NCBI GenBank assembly: GCA_030146225.1 | Contig: JASLCA010000180.1 | Location: 1 to 15,971, forward strand | DNA from: Sphingobacterium sp. | GTDB lineage: Bacteria; Bacteroidota; Bacteroidia; Sphingobacteriales; Sphingobacteriaceae | Reading direction: 5' to 3' | Length of the DNA: 15,971 bases | Shown here: positions 7,901 to 14,236 of the stretch, one piece after another | Numbering within the stretch: the stretch's first letter is position 1 | Layout of the letters: each line of letters begins with the position of its first letter | Translations under genes and position numbers: made by a program | Notes under the pieces: model-generated | What the model was told of the DNA's origin: nothing | Database searches by the model: none | Seen by the model: the letters and a program-made list of their open reading frames with translations, nothing else

Positions 7901-8333
7901 ATCATCCCTATTCCAAGGGGTGGGCAATGTGGATATACATATGAATGGCGAGGGATTGATGCCCTTTGCCGTATCCATGAGTAGAGGAAACCTTTTAAGC
8001 AATATAGAGGATCGTTGGACCATTGACAATCCAAGACAAGACGCCTTCTATCCACGCCTTTCAGATGGGAAGCCGAATAACAATTATGGCACCAGTACAT
8101 GGTGGATTAAAAATGGAAAATATGTGCGATTAAAAGATCTACAACTAACCTATAATCTTCCAAAGAAGTGGATTAACCCCTTGAAGATAGAAAATGCAAA
8201 CATCTTTGCTGCTGGCTATAATGTTTTCACTTGGAGCCCCTTTAAGTTCTGGGATGTAGAATTAGGTGATGGTAGAGGTAGTAACTATCCGAATATATCA
8301 AGTTATTCATTCGGCGTAAACGTTAATTTTTAA
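4962..8333 (+). CDS. SusC/RagA-family TonB-dependent receptor with STN domain
   Basis: Outer-membrane importer of the operon, 1123 residues, a normal length for the family. The signal peptide (1-43, ending SYGQA) has a long hydrophilic start, common in this group; Met17 (base 5010) is a possible shorter start. The STN signalling domain spans about 48-118 (VSFKDLKLKDALEQLQKQTN). A Ser/Pro-rich linker (119-137) leads to a CarboxypepD_reg-like domain (about 138-215, RGAVTDTLGMPLAGVSISLK). The TonB box is DEVVVVGFGTQ (217-227). The plug (about 228-340) carries LVLVDGAPRKMANVDPEDIE and the signature LKDAAATAVYGVRGANGVII. The barrel runs to the aromatic C-terminus VNVNF. A Ca-binding-like loop DTNGDGKIDDFD lies at 942-953, frequent in SusC proteins. 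The susD start follows 4 bases after the stop, so the two are translationally close. Regulation by an ECF sigma/FecR pair is inferred from the STN domain and the neighbouring fecR. The substrate is unknown. Confidence 0.97.
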   Translation: MQKKIYYKYTFPIIQIMRISIILGCFVLTSSLALASLPSYGQAELEKTVKVSFKDLKLKDALEQLQKQTNVPLAYNSKDIPTDKNVNYSSNKKVKYILEEILTPYNLKYEVKNGFVRLSKSTPNSASKPTPTESQQAVEIRGAVTDTLGMPLAGVSISLKTKPSIGTTTDLNGKYMLTVPRGSIIVYQSMGYKIKEETVGSQSIINVSLQPTQAGLDEVVVVGFGTQKKISLVGAQSTVNAKDLQVPVANLSNSLAGRLPGVVSVQRTGEPGFDDAGIYIRGISTFSQGLSAPLVLVDGAPRKMANVDPEDIESFTVLKDAAATAVYGVRGANGVIIIKTKNGKPGKPKFSMRYYEGLTQFTKTPEFADGITYMHMANEALTNRGAAPLYSEERIRLTQEGADPYLYPNVDWMNSLFNKFGHQRRGNLNVSGGSDRVNYYVATNYFDELGLYKQDDQVKYNQQTGFKRYSMTTNLSIKASELTKIDLGIQGYLANANYPGTGQATIFGNAFIMTPVIHPIKYENGYMADQRSSGLTNPYGHLTESGYANQWRNQLFSNLRVTQDLPFITKGLSMNAMFSFDVYNYTSMRREKRPDTYLATGRDENGKMLYEQTFVGERFLSFNRSSNGERTIYVEGGLNYARSFGKHATSGMLLFNKSDRLDSQASNFINSLPFRYLGLSGRATYAYDDRYFLEANFGYNGSENFEPSSRYGFFPSFALGWVLSEESFFGSLKDQIQLAKVRFSHGKVGNSQIAGDRRFAYISTISEPDGYVFGKDRNNSWKGHNIGEYGVDVTWETAIKSNLGFDIQTKNNALNIQFDLFQERREGIFLRRGNVPSYVGLQSAPYGNLGIIENKGFDGAITYNKKIRDFSFQIMGNITFTKNKVIENDQPNPMYPWLDKRGLQVNQRFGLVALGLFETEDEINNGPLHAGTVKPGDIRFQDTNGDGKIDDFDRVPMGYGTIPQLVYGFGLTVGYKNFSLSSLFQGVGNVDIHMNGEGLMPFAVSMSRGNLLSNIEDRWTIDNPRQDAFYPRLSDGKPNNNYGTSTWWIKNGKYVRLKDLQLTYNLPKKWINPLKIENANIFAAGYNVFTWSPFKFWDVELGDGRGSNYPNISSYSFGVNVNF

Positions 8334-8337
8334 TAAC

Positions 8338-10203
8338 ATGAAAAAAGTATTTTTAAATCTATATTTCCAGATTCTTTTTGCAAGTTGCTTATTGGTTTTT
8401 TCTGCCTGCAACAAGGATTTCCTAAATCAGGTGCCTGATGATATGCTTACCATCGATGAGGTCTTTAATAGAAGAGATCTTTCTGAAAAGTGGTTAGCCA
8501 ATGTCTACAGCCATATTCGTGATGAAGCGCATCGTACAAATACCACGCCTTGGGATGTAATATCCGATGATGCGGATGTATCTCAACGCAACACCCCTTT
8601 TCAGGTTAATCTTGGGAATTGGAGCGCTTCCTCCAACTACTGGAACTTTTGGGAGCATTATTATAAGGGCATTCGAACTGCCACCACCTATCTAAACAAT
8701 ATAGATGGGAATGAGCAAATTCTTGCAGATCGAGATGGTCAGACCTTAATAAATCAGCGTAAGGCAGAAGCAAGGTTCTTAAGAGCCTTCTTTTATGCAG
8801 AGCTATTAAAACAGTACGGCCCTATTATCTTAATTGGGGATGAAGAGATTGCACCAGATCTTCCCATTACGGATCCAATAATGCAGAAAAAGCGCAACAG
8901 CTATGATGAATGCGTTAACTACATTATCTCTGAGTTAAATCTTGCCGAGCAGGAGCTTCCAGTAGTGCATTACATCGATCAGCCTGAATTGTCAGGGGAC
9001 TTTGGTCGAGCAAGTAAAGTCCTATGTCAGGCGATTAAAAGTCGGGTATTGCTTTATGCGGCAAGTCCTTTATTCAATGGGAACAAAGAGTATTCATCCG
9101 TAGTTAACAAGGATGGAACAGCCTTGTTTAACACCGAGTATGCAGCAGAAAAATGGAATCTAGCAGCACAAGAGGCTAAAAAGATTATTGATTATGCAGA
9201 ATCATCGGGGAAGTTGGGACTTTACAAAAAATTCAATACCGACGGCAGTCTCAATCCATACTTATCCTATCGGGATGCCATGATAGACCCTTGGAATATC
9301 GAGTGGATTATGGCTAGAAACAGTAATTCATTAGGCAATTATCAACGTTCCTCAACCCCAAGGCTAGCAAGTGGCTTTGCCTCTATGGGACCTACACAGC
9401 AATTGGTCGATGCCTATAGGATGAAAAATGGAAAAATTCCAGTACAAAGCTATAATAATGATGGCTCGCCAATAATTGATCCAACAGCTGGATACAGCGA
9501 AACAGGCTTTAGCAACTTTCAAGCTCCAGGAGCGACTCGCAGTAGAAGCACCTTCAATATGTATGTAAATAGAGAGCCTCGATTCTATGCCACCATTACC
9601 TACAGTGGTAGTGACTGGATTAACACAACCTCCAGCCTAGGCCTGCGCGAAGTACAACTCTATTACACAGGAGAATCAGGCAAAGGCGGATCGCATGATT
9701 ATTCCGAAACAGGCTATTTATTCCGGAAGAATATTTCACCTACCTATCACCCTACCCAAAATAACGTTGCGCGTGCATATGTTATGATGCGGTACGCCGA
9801 AATCTTGCTAAACTATGTAGAAGCCTTAAACGAATTCGCACCCCAAGATGCCAATGTCTTAAAGTACCTTAATCAAGTCCGCGAAAGAGGTGGAATACCG
9901 CCCTTACAAGCCGGACTTTCACAGGAGCAGCTGCGAGAGGAAATACGTAGAGAGCGCAGGATTGAACTTACGATGGAGCATGTACGCTATTTTGATACCC
10001 GCCGTTGGAAGATAGCCGAGCAGACAGATGCAGGCGGATTCTATGGGATGAATGTAGAAGCCGGAACCTCAAATGCAGACCCTAACTTCTTCAAGCGGAC
10101 ACGTTTTGAAAATCGGACATTTAGAAAGAATTTCTACCTGTTTCCAATCCCACAAATTGAGATTGAGCGAAATGAAAACTTAGTACAAAATCTGGGCTGG
10201 TAA
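8338..10203 (+). CDS. SusD/RagB-family surface nutrient-binding lipoprotein
   Basis: Surface lipoprotein that caps the SusC barrel and captures the ligand. It has 621 residues. The signal peptide has a lipobox FSAC, so mature lipidation is at Cys24, followed by the typical CNKDFLNQVPDD. TPR-like SusD features are visible: the N-terminal NYWNFWEHYYKGIRTATTYL, then KAEARFLRAFFYAELLKQYG, and the C-terminal hallmarks VMMRYAEILLNYVEALNEFA and RRERRIELTMEHVRYFDTRR. It is longer than starch SusD because of loops in the 330-480 region, which probably belong to ligand recognition. The gene follows susC with a 4-base gap and precedes the DUF1735 lipoprotein by 30 bases, so co-transcription is nearly certain. 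The ligand cannot be inferred from sequence alone. Confidence 0.97.
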   Translation: MKKVFLNLYFQILFASCLLVFSACNKDFLNQVPDDMLTIDEVFNRRDLSEKWLANVYSHIRDEAHRTNTTPWDVISDDADVSQRNTPFQVNLGNWSASSNYWNFWEHYYKGIRTATTYLNNIDGNEQILADRDGQTLINQRKAEARFLRAFFYAELLKQYGPIILIGDEEIAPDLPITDPIMQKKRNSYDECVNYIISELNLAEQELPVVHYIDQPELSGDFGRASKVLCQAIKSRVLLYAASPLFNGNKEYSSVVNKDGTALFNTEYAAEKWNLAAQEAKKIIDYAESSGKLGLYKKFNTDGSLNPYLSYRDAMIDPWNIEWIMARNSNSLGNYQRSSTPRLASGFASMGPTQQLVDAYRMKNGKIPVQSYNNDGSPIIDPTAGYSETGFSNFQAPGATRSRSTFNMYVNREPRFYATITYSGSDWINTTSSLGLREVQLYYTGESGKGGSHDYSETGYLFRKNISPTYHPTQNNVARAYVMMRYAEILLNYVEALNEFAPQDANVLKYLNQVRERGGIPPLQAGLSQEQLREEIRRERRIELTMEHVRYFDTRRWKIAEQTDAGGFYGMNVEAGTSNADPNFFKRTRFENRTFRKNFYLFPIPQIEIERNENLVQNLGW

Positions 10204-10233
10204 TCCTCTTCTTTACCTAAGTATAATCATATT

Positions 10234-11229
10234 ATGAAAAATATAAAGAACAAAAAGACGGTTATCCTAGCCATTAGGAATTTTACGTTAGCGATGCTAG
10301 CTCTACTAAATATCCAAAGCTGTCAAAAAAATGTCTATGAATTTGACGAAAGCTTGGTCGTCAGTAGCTTATTTATGCAATCCGCTACTGAAGGTGCTAT
10401 CCAAAAAACAATGGACATCAACGATGAGTGGATACCGCTAAAGATTGGAGCCGGATATGGTGGCGTGAAAAGCCTTGGAAAGGATATTAAAGTAGAATTT
10501 GAGGTCTCTACGAAGGCACTTGAGGAATATAACCAAGTAAACGGGACAAGCTATAGTCTGCCTCCAAAGGAAAGCTACCGCTTTACAGAAAGCTCAGTAC
10601 TAATTCCTAACGGAAAGTTTGGTAGCAATGCCACTAGCATTGAAATCAACCCCTTACATCTAGCTGGAACTCAGCGATACCTGCTGCCCATAAAGATCCT
10701 TTCAAATGATGCGGGCATGGCGATATCCGAAGAATTAAATACAACTTACTTTTTAATCAATGGCCAGTATACGCGAAATCCTTTTGAAGTATATCCACAA
10801 AAAGGCTGGGCTATACAAGGCTTCTCATCAGATGATTATGATGCAGGTGGGGGACGTGCAAACTTTGCAATAGATGGGGATGTAAATACATTTTGGCATT
10901 CTCAATACCGTTTTATAGATGGGGTACGGCCCTCCCACCCGCATTTTATAGCCATCGATATGGGGCAAGCCCAAGTTTTACATGGACTGGAGATATATGG
11001 CAGAAACACCCAGATATCGGGCACTGGAAACCCCAAGAATATTGTAGTAGAGACGAGTATGGACGCGAAGATATGGGAAGAGGCAGGTAGTTTTTTCTTA
11101 GCCAATGAGAAGGCGATGAATAGTGTTTACTTTCCTGTTTCCAGAAATGCTAAATTCTTTAAAATAACGGTCGTGGCCAGCCATGCAGACGTTTACCGCA
11201 CACATATAGGAGAAATTAAAGCTTTTTAA
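10234..11229 (+). CDS. DUF1735 / F5-8C (discoidin-like) accessory lipoprotein
   Basis: Predicted envelope lipoprotein of 331 residues, probably an extra ligand-binding protein of the SusCD complex. The signal peptide ends at a lipobox-like NIQSC, with lipidation at Cys30. An N-terminal beta-sandwich resembling DUF1735 (BT_3987-like N-terminal domain) covers about 42-175, including VEFEVSTKALEEYNQVNGTS and RYLLPIKILSNDAG. A C-terminal F5/8-type C (CBM32-like) domain covers about 190-331, with the hallmarks AIDGDVNTFWHSQY, HFIAIDMGQAQVLHGLEIYG and a final FFKITV strand pattern. No catalytic motif is seen. Such domains bind carbohydrates or negatively charged surfaces. The gene sits 30 bases after susD and 59 bases before the EEP hydrolase. 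The domain calls are strong, the binding target unknown. Confidence 0.88.
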   Translation: MKNIKNKKTVILAIRNFTLAMLALLNIQSCQKNVYEFDESLVVSSLFMQSATEGAIQKTMDINDEWIPLKIGAGYGGVKSLGKDIKVEFEVSTKALEEYNQVNGTSYSLPPKESYRFTESSVLIPNGKFGSNATSIEINPLHLAGTQRYLLPIKILSNDAGMAISEELNTTYFLINGQYTRNPFEVYPQKGWAIQGFSSDDYDAGGGRANFAIDGDVNTFWHSQYRFIDGVRPSHPHFIAIDMGQAQVLHGLEIYGRNTQISGTGNPKNIVVETSMDAKIWEEAGSFFLANEKAMNSVYFPVSRNAKFFKITVVASHADVYRTHIGEIKAF

Positions 11230-11235
11230 ATCACC

Positions 11236-11269
11236 AAATACCCATGCCAGCAACTGCGCATGGGTATTT
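11236..11269 (+). terminator. Strong hairpin between the DUF1735 and EEP genes
   Basis: AAATACCCATGC (11236-11247) and GCATGGGTATTT (11258-11269) are perfectly complementary over 12 bp around a 10-base loop, which can itself close by CAG/CTG. It begins 6 bases after the stop codon. Only a short T-run (TATTT inside the stem) is present and AAACTTAAA follows. It is therefore either an inefficient terminator allowing read-through to the EEP gene or a 3'-end protecting hairpin. Confidence 0.5.
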
Positions 11270-11288
11270 AAACTTAAATAATTAGACA

Positions 11289-12113
11289 ATGAAATCGAAG
11301 CTTATCATTTTAAGTAGTTTATTACTATTTGCGGCATGCTCCAAAAGCAAGTCCGATAATATTCCTGAAGTAAAACCAGCAGACACCGAGGCCACAACAG
11401 TCAAGGTAATGACCTATAATATTTATGGCGCTCGAGAAGGTGGAATCCCTGACTTAAAGGTTATTGCGGAGGTAATAAAACGAGCTAACCCAGATATTGT
11501 AGCCTTACAAGAGGTAGATAAGTTTACCAGCAGGAATGAGCGCAATGGAGATATTGCAAAGGAGCTGGGTAAACTGACAGGCATGGAATACTTCTTTGCA
11601 AAAGCAATTGGCATAGGTACTGGAGAATATGGGGATGCGGTATTGTCGAAGCTCCCAATTCAAGAGACAAAAGCATATAGCTTGGCTGTGACACCTGAGC
11701 TCGGAGGAGAAATCCGATCCGTTGCGCGTATCCTTGTAGAAAAAGACAAGAAGCAGTTTTACTTTATTAGTACACATTTCGACCATCTCCAAAACGAAGG
11801 AAACCGACTAAAGCAAGCCAGAGACTTTGTCACATTAGCAAAATCATTTGATAAGCCTATGATTGTAGGAGCCGATTTCAATGCCCTTCCTACTTCCGAA
11901 CCCATGAAAATCTTAAGAGAGTTCTTTCATCTAGGCTGTCCAAATGGAAATTGCTCGCAAGCAACATTCTCGACAAGCAATCCAAAGTCCACCATTGACT
12001 ACCTAATCTATAGCCCCATAGATGCCTTTACGGCCAAATCATATGAGGTTTATACCTGGGCTAATAAAGAGTCAGACCACTTCCCGGTGCTAGCCACCTT
12101 TATCGTTAAATAA
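11289..12113 (+). CDS. Secreted endonuclease/exonuclease/phosphatase (EEP) superfamily lipoprotein
   Basis: Metal-dependent phosphoesterase of the DNase I-like fold, 274 residues, exported and lipidated (lipobox FAAC, Cys17). All key EEP residues can be placed: Asn44 in VMTYNIYG, the metal ligand Glu75 in ALQEVD, His163 in STHFDH, Asp196 and Asn198 in VGADFNALP, Asp237 in TIDYLIYS, and the terminal Asp263-His264 pair in ESDHFPVL. It should therefore be active. The family cleaves phosphodiesters or phosphomonoesters in nucleic acids, inositol phosphates, sphingomyelin-type lipids or phospho-glycans, and the sequence does not choose among them. It is the only hydrolase of the SusCD operon, which suggests that the imported ligand carries phosphate. 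A hairpin precedes it, and the convergent sigma gene begins 30 bases after its stop. Fold call firm; substrate open. Confidence 0.9.
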   Translation: MKSKLIILSSLLLFAACSKSKSDNIPEVKPADTEATTVKVMTYNIYGAREGGIPDLKVIAEVIKRANPDIVALQEVDKFTSRNERNGDIAKELGKLTGMEYFFAKAIGIGTGEYGDAVLSKLPIQETKAYSLAVTPELGGEIRSVARILVEKDKKQFYFISTHFDHLQNEGNRLKQARDFVTLAKSFDKPMIVGADFNALPTSEPMKILREFFHLGCPNGNCSQATFSTSNPKSTIDYLIYSPIDAFTAKSYEVYTWANKESDHFPVLATFIVK

Positions 12114-12143
12114 GGTCTGTTAATCCCCTCAAGGTAGACCAGC

Positions 12144-12731
12144 TTAAAGGCTAAGGAAAATAAAAAGAAATACAATATCCTGGTAAGCTCCCAGGTAATT
12201 TCGAATAGACTTTAGTGCTAGCGCCATATGCTCCTTGACAGTTTGAGGGGAAATATCCAATATTTGGGCAGCTTCTTTATAGGAAGCGCCCTTTTCCCTA
12301 CAGAGAATAAAAACACGTTGGCGCTGTGGCGGCAAACTATCCACCGCCTTTTGATAAATCTCCTCATACTCCTTCTCTTGATACTTAAAGTCCGCTGCGC
12401 TAAAGAGGTCCAATTCGCTAGACTCCCTGCTAATCTCTGCGATCAGGGATAGTGTGCGGGCTTTACTTTTAAGCTCTTGGAAAACTAAATTGCGCGTGAT
12501 CCGAAAAAGGTACTGATGAATTGGAAATCGTAAACTTATACGAGCTCTTGCCTCCCAAAGCTTTAAGAATGCATCATGTAAGATATCATCTATTAGGTTG
12601 TTATCTTGGATATACCTGTACACAAAGTTATACAGATGTTGATGATGGCGTTCGTAAATTTCCAAAAAAGCTGTATCATCTCCTTTTTTAAGGCGGGCAT
12701 TAATTAGAAATATCTCACTGACTTTTTCCAT
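12144..12731 (-). CDS. ECF (sigma-70 family, FecI-like) RNA polymerase sigma factor, second copy
   Basis: ECF sigma factor of 195 residues. Region 2 covers about 20-90 (FLEIYERHHQHLYNFVYRYI, then LIDDILHDAFLKLWE and IHQYLFRITRNLVFQELK). Region 4 covers about 127-178 (DSLPPQRQRVFILCREKGAS, then YKEAAQILDISPQTVKEHMA). It ends in a hydrophobic tail DIVFLFIFLSL, comparable with the tail of the other sigma factor in this window. Its stop is 30 bases from the stop of the EEP gene, so the two transcripts meet tail to tail. No fecR follows on its own strand; the only unpaired FecR nearby is at the head of the plus-strand operon (3733-4791). It may thus be the displaced sigma partner of that operon, but the pairing is inferred from position only. 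A good housekeeping-type promoter lies just upstream. Confidence 0.95.
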   Translation of the reverse strand: MEKVSEIFLINARLKKGDDTAFLEIYERHHQHLYNFVYRYIQDNNLIDDILHDAFLKLWEARARISLRFPIHQYLFRITRNLVFQELKSKARTLSLIAEISRESSELDLFSAADFKYQEKEYEEIYQKAVDSLPPQRQRVFILCREKGASYKEAAQILDISPQTVKEHMALALKSIRNYLGAYQDIVFLFIFLSL

Positions 12732-12753
12732 CTAGCTATACAAGAGTTAGGTA

Positions 12754-12783
12754 CAAAAATATCTATTCATTTGTTATGTCAAT
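12754..12783 (-). promoter_or_regulatory. Candidate Bacteroidota housekeeping promoter of the second sigma gene
   Basis: The minus strand reads ATTG (12783-12780), an 18-base spacer, then TATTTTTG (12761-12754), a perfect TAnnTTTG -7 element with a near-match to the TTTG -33 element. It would start transcription close to 12748, about 17 bases before the ATG at 12731. The palindrome-like ATTGTAAACAAT (12792-12803) lies just upstream. Motif-based call. Confidence 0.5.
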
Positions 12784-12993
12784 ATTAAACTATTGTAAAC
12801 AATGAGGCTGGAAATTGTTATTGATTTATTCAAATAAAATTGGAGCTGCCTCTCCGAATACGGCAACAGTTGGGACTTGGTTATCATGCTTGCTATAGGT
12901 TTTAGAAATCAATGCTGTGAAAAGCCTCTACAGCAAGATCTGGTTACTCAAATTTAGACTTTTTTTGCATAAAAATCTATATAATAGAGATAA

Positions 12994-13137
12994 TTATTTC
13001 TGAATGCCACATAGCCTACTAAAGATAGCTACAGCAACTAAGCCCCCAAGAGCAGGATCAAAATGCATAGCCAGTAAGTAGATCAAAGCTATAGCTAAAA
13101 ACCATAATAGAGCTGGATAGCAGCAGACTAGCTGCAT
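12994..13137 (-). CDS. Possible small two-helix membrane protein, 47 residues
   Basis: The minus strand has an ATG at 13137, an in-frame stop four codons upstream, and an open frame to TAA at 12994. The product is highly hydrophobic: a first helix at about 9-24 (ALLWFLAIALIYLLAM), a turn HFDPALGG (25-32) and a second helix at about 33-43 (LVAVAIFSRL), ending CGIQK. Chance ORFs rarely give such a clean helical hairpin with a charged end, but AT-rich antisense DNA can also encode hydrophobic runs. AGGT lies 11-15 bases before the ATG and a one-mismatch -7 element, CATATTTG, a little further up. No family is recognised. A real small protein is plausible but unproven. Confidence 0.4.
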   Translation of the reverse strand: MQLVCCYPALLWFLAIALIYLLAMHFDPALGGLVAVAIFSRLCGIQK

Positions 13138-13321
13138 CGGCAAATATTACCTAAATCAACCTGATAATCTTCCCCAAATATGTACCTTTGAAGCTGCGTG
13201 GAGATGCCCAGAATTTAGGGCATGGCTAGAGTTAAATATAGGAATGCATTTATCCTGAACTAGGCCTCTATCTGACTTCTCTAATAAGCAATGACAACAG
13301 CGGACTTAAGTCCATATTTTT

Positions 13322-14173
13322 ATGAAAAAATCAAAAGTAGCCGTACCAGCTGCCCTATTATCCATGGTTTGTGTACAAGGTGGTGCATCTATAGCAAAGG
13401 GCTTGTTTCCAGCTGTAGGAGCAATTGGTACCAGTACGCTCCGTATTGGGCTATCGGCATTGCTGCTTACCCTGATAAATAGACCGAAATTCAGAACCTT
13501 TACGAAGCAACAATGGATGTATTGTAGCATCTATGGGATTGGCATTGCAGCCATGAACCTTATCTTTTACATGGCTATTCAGCGGATCCCATTGGGCTTG
13601 GGAGTTACCATTGAATTTATCGGACCCTTGTTCTTAGCACTGGTGCTTTCACGACGATTATTAGATGTTGTCTGGGCATTATTAGCCTGTGCAGGCATCT
13701 TATTAATTGTGCCTTGGCAAAGCAATAACATCGACATTATTGGCTTAGGACTAGCCTTTTTAGCAGGAATATTTTGGGCAGTATATATCGTAGTGGGTGG
13801 CAAGATAGCACAGGTTATGGATGGAAAGAATGCCGTTACCACAGGCATGCTAATCGCCACACTTGTCATTATCCCCTTTGCGCTCTGGGACGGGGCCTTG
13901 CTTAATCTAACGCCACTAACACTCTTAAAAGGGTTTGGTGTGGCAATCTTATCTAGCGCACTCCCCTTCTCCTTGGACTTTGTGGCACTCAAGCAGATCC
14001 CTGCCAAGACCTTTAGTATCCTGACAAGCCTACATCCAGCATTTGCGGCTTTTTCAGGCCTATTATTTCTAGGAGAAACCTTAACAACCACTCAATGGCT
14101 TTCCATCCTATGCGTAATTATGGCCAGCATAGGAACCACCTTGTTTAGTAGAAAAACGAAAGTAGCACTATAA
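13322..14173 (+). CDS. rhtA: EamA/DMT-family exporter, RhtA-like (threonine/homoserine efflux)
   Basis: Inner-membrane drug/metabolite-transporter superfamily carrier with two EamA repeats and about ten membrane helices over 283 residues. It follows E. coli RhtA along its length as I recall that sequence: SMVCVQGGASIAKGLFPAVG matches the RhtA start (QGGAS.AK.LFP.VGA). AMNLIFYMAIQRIPLGLGVT, then EFIGPLFLAL and SRRLLDVVWALLA match the middle. ILSSALPFSLDFVALKQIPA and LHPAFAAFSGLLFLGETLTT match the second repeat. RhtA exports threonine, homoserine and related amino acids or analogues; whether the substrate range is kept here is inference. The ATG at 13322 gives the usual short cytoplasmic start. 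It stands alone, with a long non-coding stretch upstream and a strong stem-loop right after its stop, so it is probably monocistronic. It has no visible link with the SusCD operon. Confidence 0.88.
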   Translation: MKKSKVAVPAALLSMVCVQGGASIAKGLFPAVGAIGTSTLRIGLSALLLTLINRPKFRTFTKQQWMYCSIYGIGIAAMNLIFYMAIQRIPLGLGVTIEFIGPLFLALVLSRRLLDVVWALLACAGILLIVPWQSNNIDIIGLGLAFLAGIFWAVYIVVGGKIAQVMDGKNAVTTGMLIATLVIIPFALWDGALLNLTPLTLLKGFGVAILSSALPFSLDFVALKQIPAKTFSILTSLHPAFAAFSGLLFLGETLTTTQWLSILCVIMASIGTTLFSRKTKVAL

Positions 14174-14178
14174 AAAAA

Positions 14179-14215
14179 TAGCGTCAAGAAAAATAAGACA
14201 TTTTCCTTGACGCTA
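14179..14215. terminator. Stem-loop terminator between convergent rhtA and pepD
   Basis: TAGCGTCAAGAAAAAT (14179-14194) and ATTTTCCTTGACGCTA (14200-14215) pair over 16 positions with one mismatch and a 5-base loop. On the minus strand the stem is followed by seven T's (the A-run at 14172-14178), so it is a textbook intrinsic terminator for pepD. For rhtA on the plus strand the stem is present without a clear T-run, so it probably works less well in that direction. Confidence 0.85.
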
Positions 14216-14236
14216 GCTAAAAAGCTTATCTGAAGC

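Larger units (their letters stand above)
12732..13321. other. 590-bp gene-poor region
   Basis: This stretch between the second sigma gene and rhtA has no ORF with recognisable homology and no RNA gene that I can identify. It holds the sigma promoter at its left end, one candidate small minus-strand ORF (12994-13137), a weak ATGCCC/GGGCAT dyad (13204-13223) and a TAnnTTTG match TACCTTTG at 13183-13190 that could be a -7 element for rhtA, with no clear -33 partner. An AT-rich tract with TATATAATAG lies near 12977-12987. Confidence 0.5.

Noticed and set aside
12114..12140. GGTCT/AGACC dyad between the convergent EEP and sigma genes
   Set aside because: Only 5 bp of stem with a 17-base loop and no T-run; too weak to call a terminator.
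12792..12803. Palindrome-like ATTGTAAACAAT upstream of the second sigma promoter
   Set aside because: Short arms in AT-rich DNA and no second copy found at the other promoters; too weak for an operator call.
13291..13482. 63-codon plus-strand open frame overlapping the rhtA start
   Set aside because: It overlaps rhtA in another frame, and its product looks like frame-shifted membrane-protein codons rather than a real protein.
13579..14091. 170-codon open frame on the minus strand inside rhtA
   Set aside because: Antisense to a gene with convincing RhtA similarity; low-complexity product without a recognisable fold.
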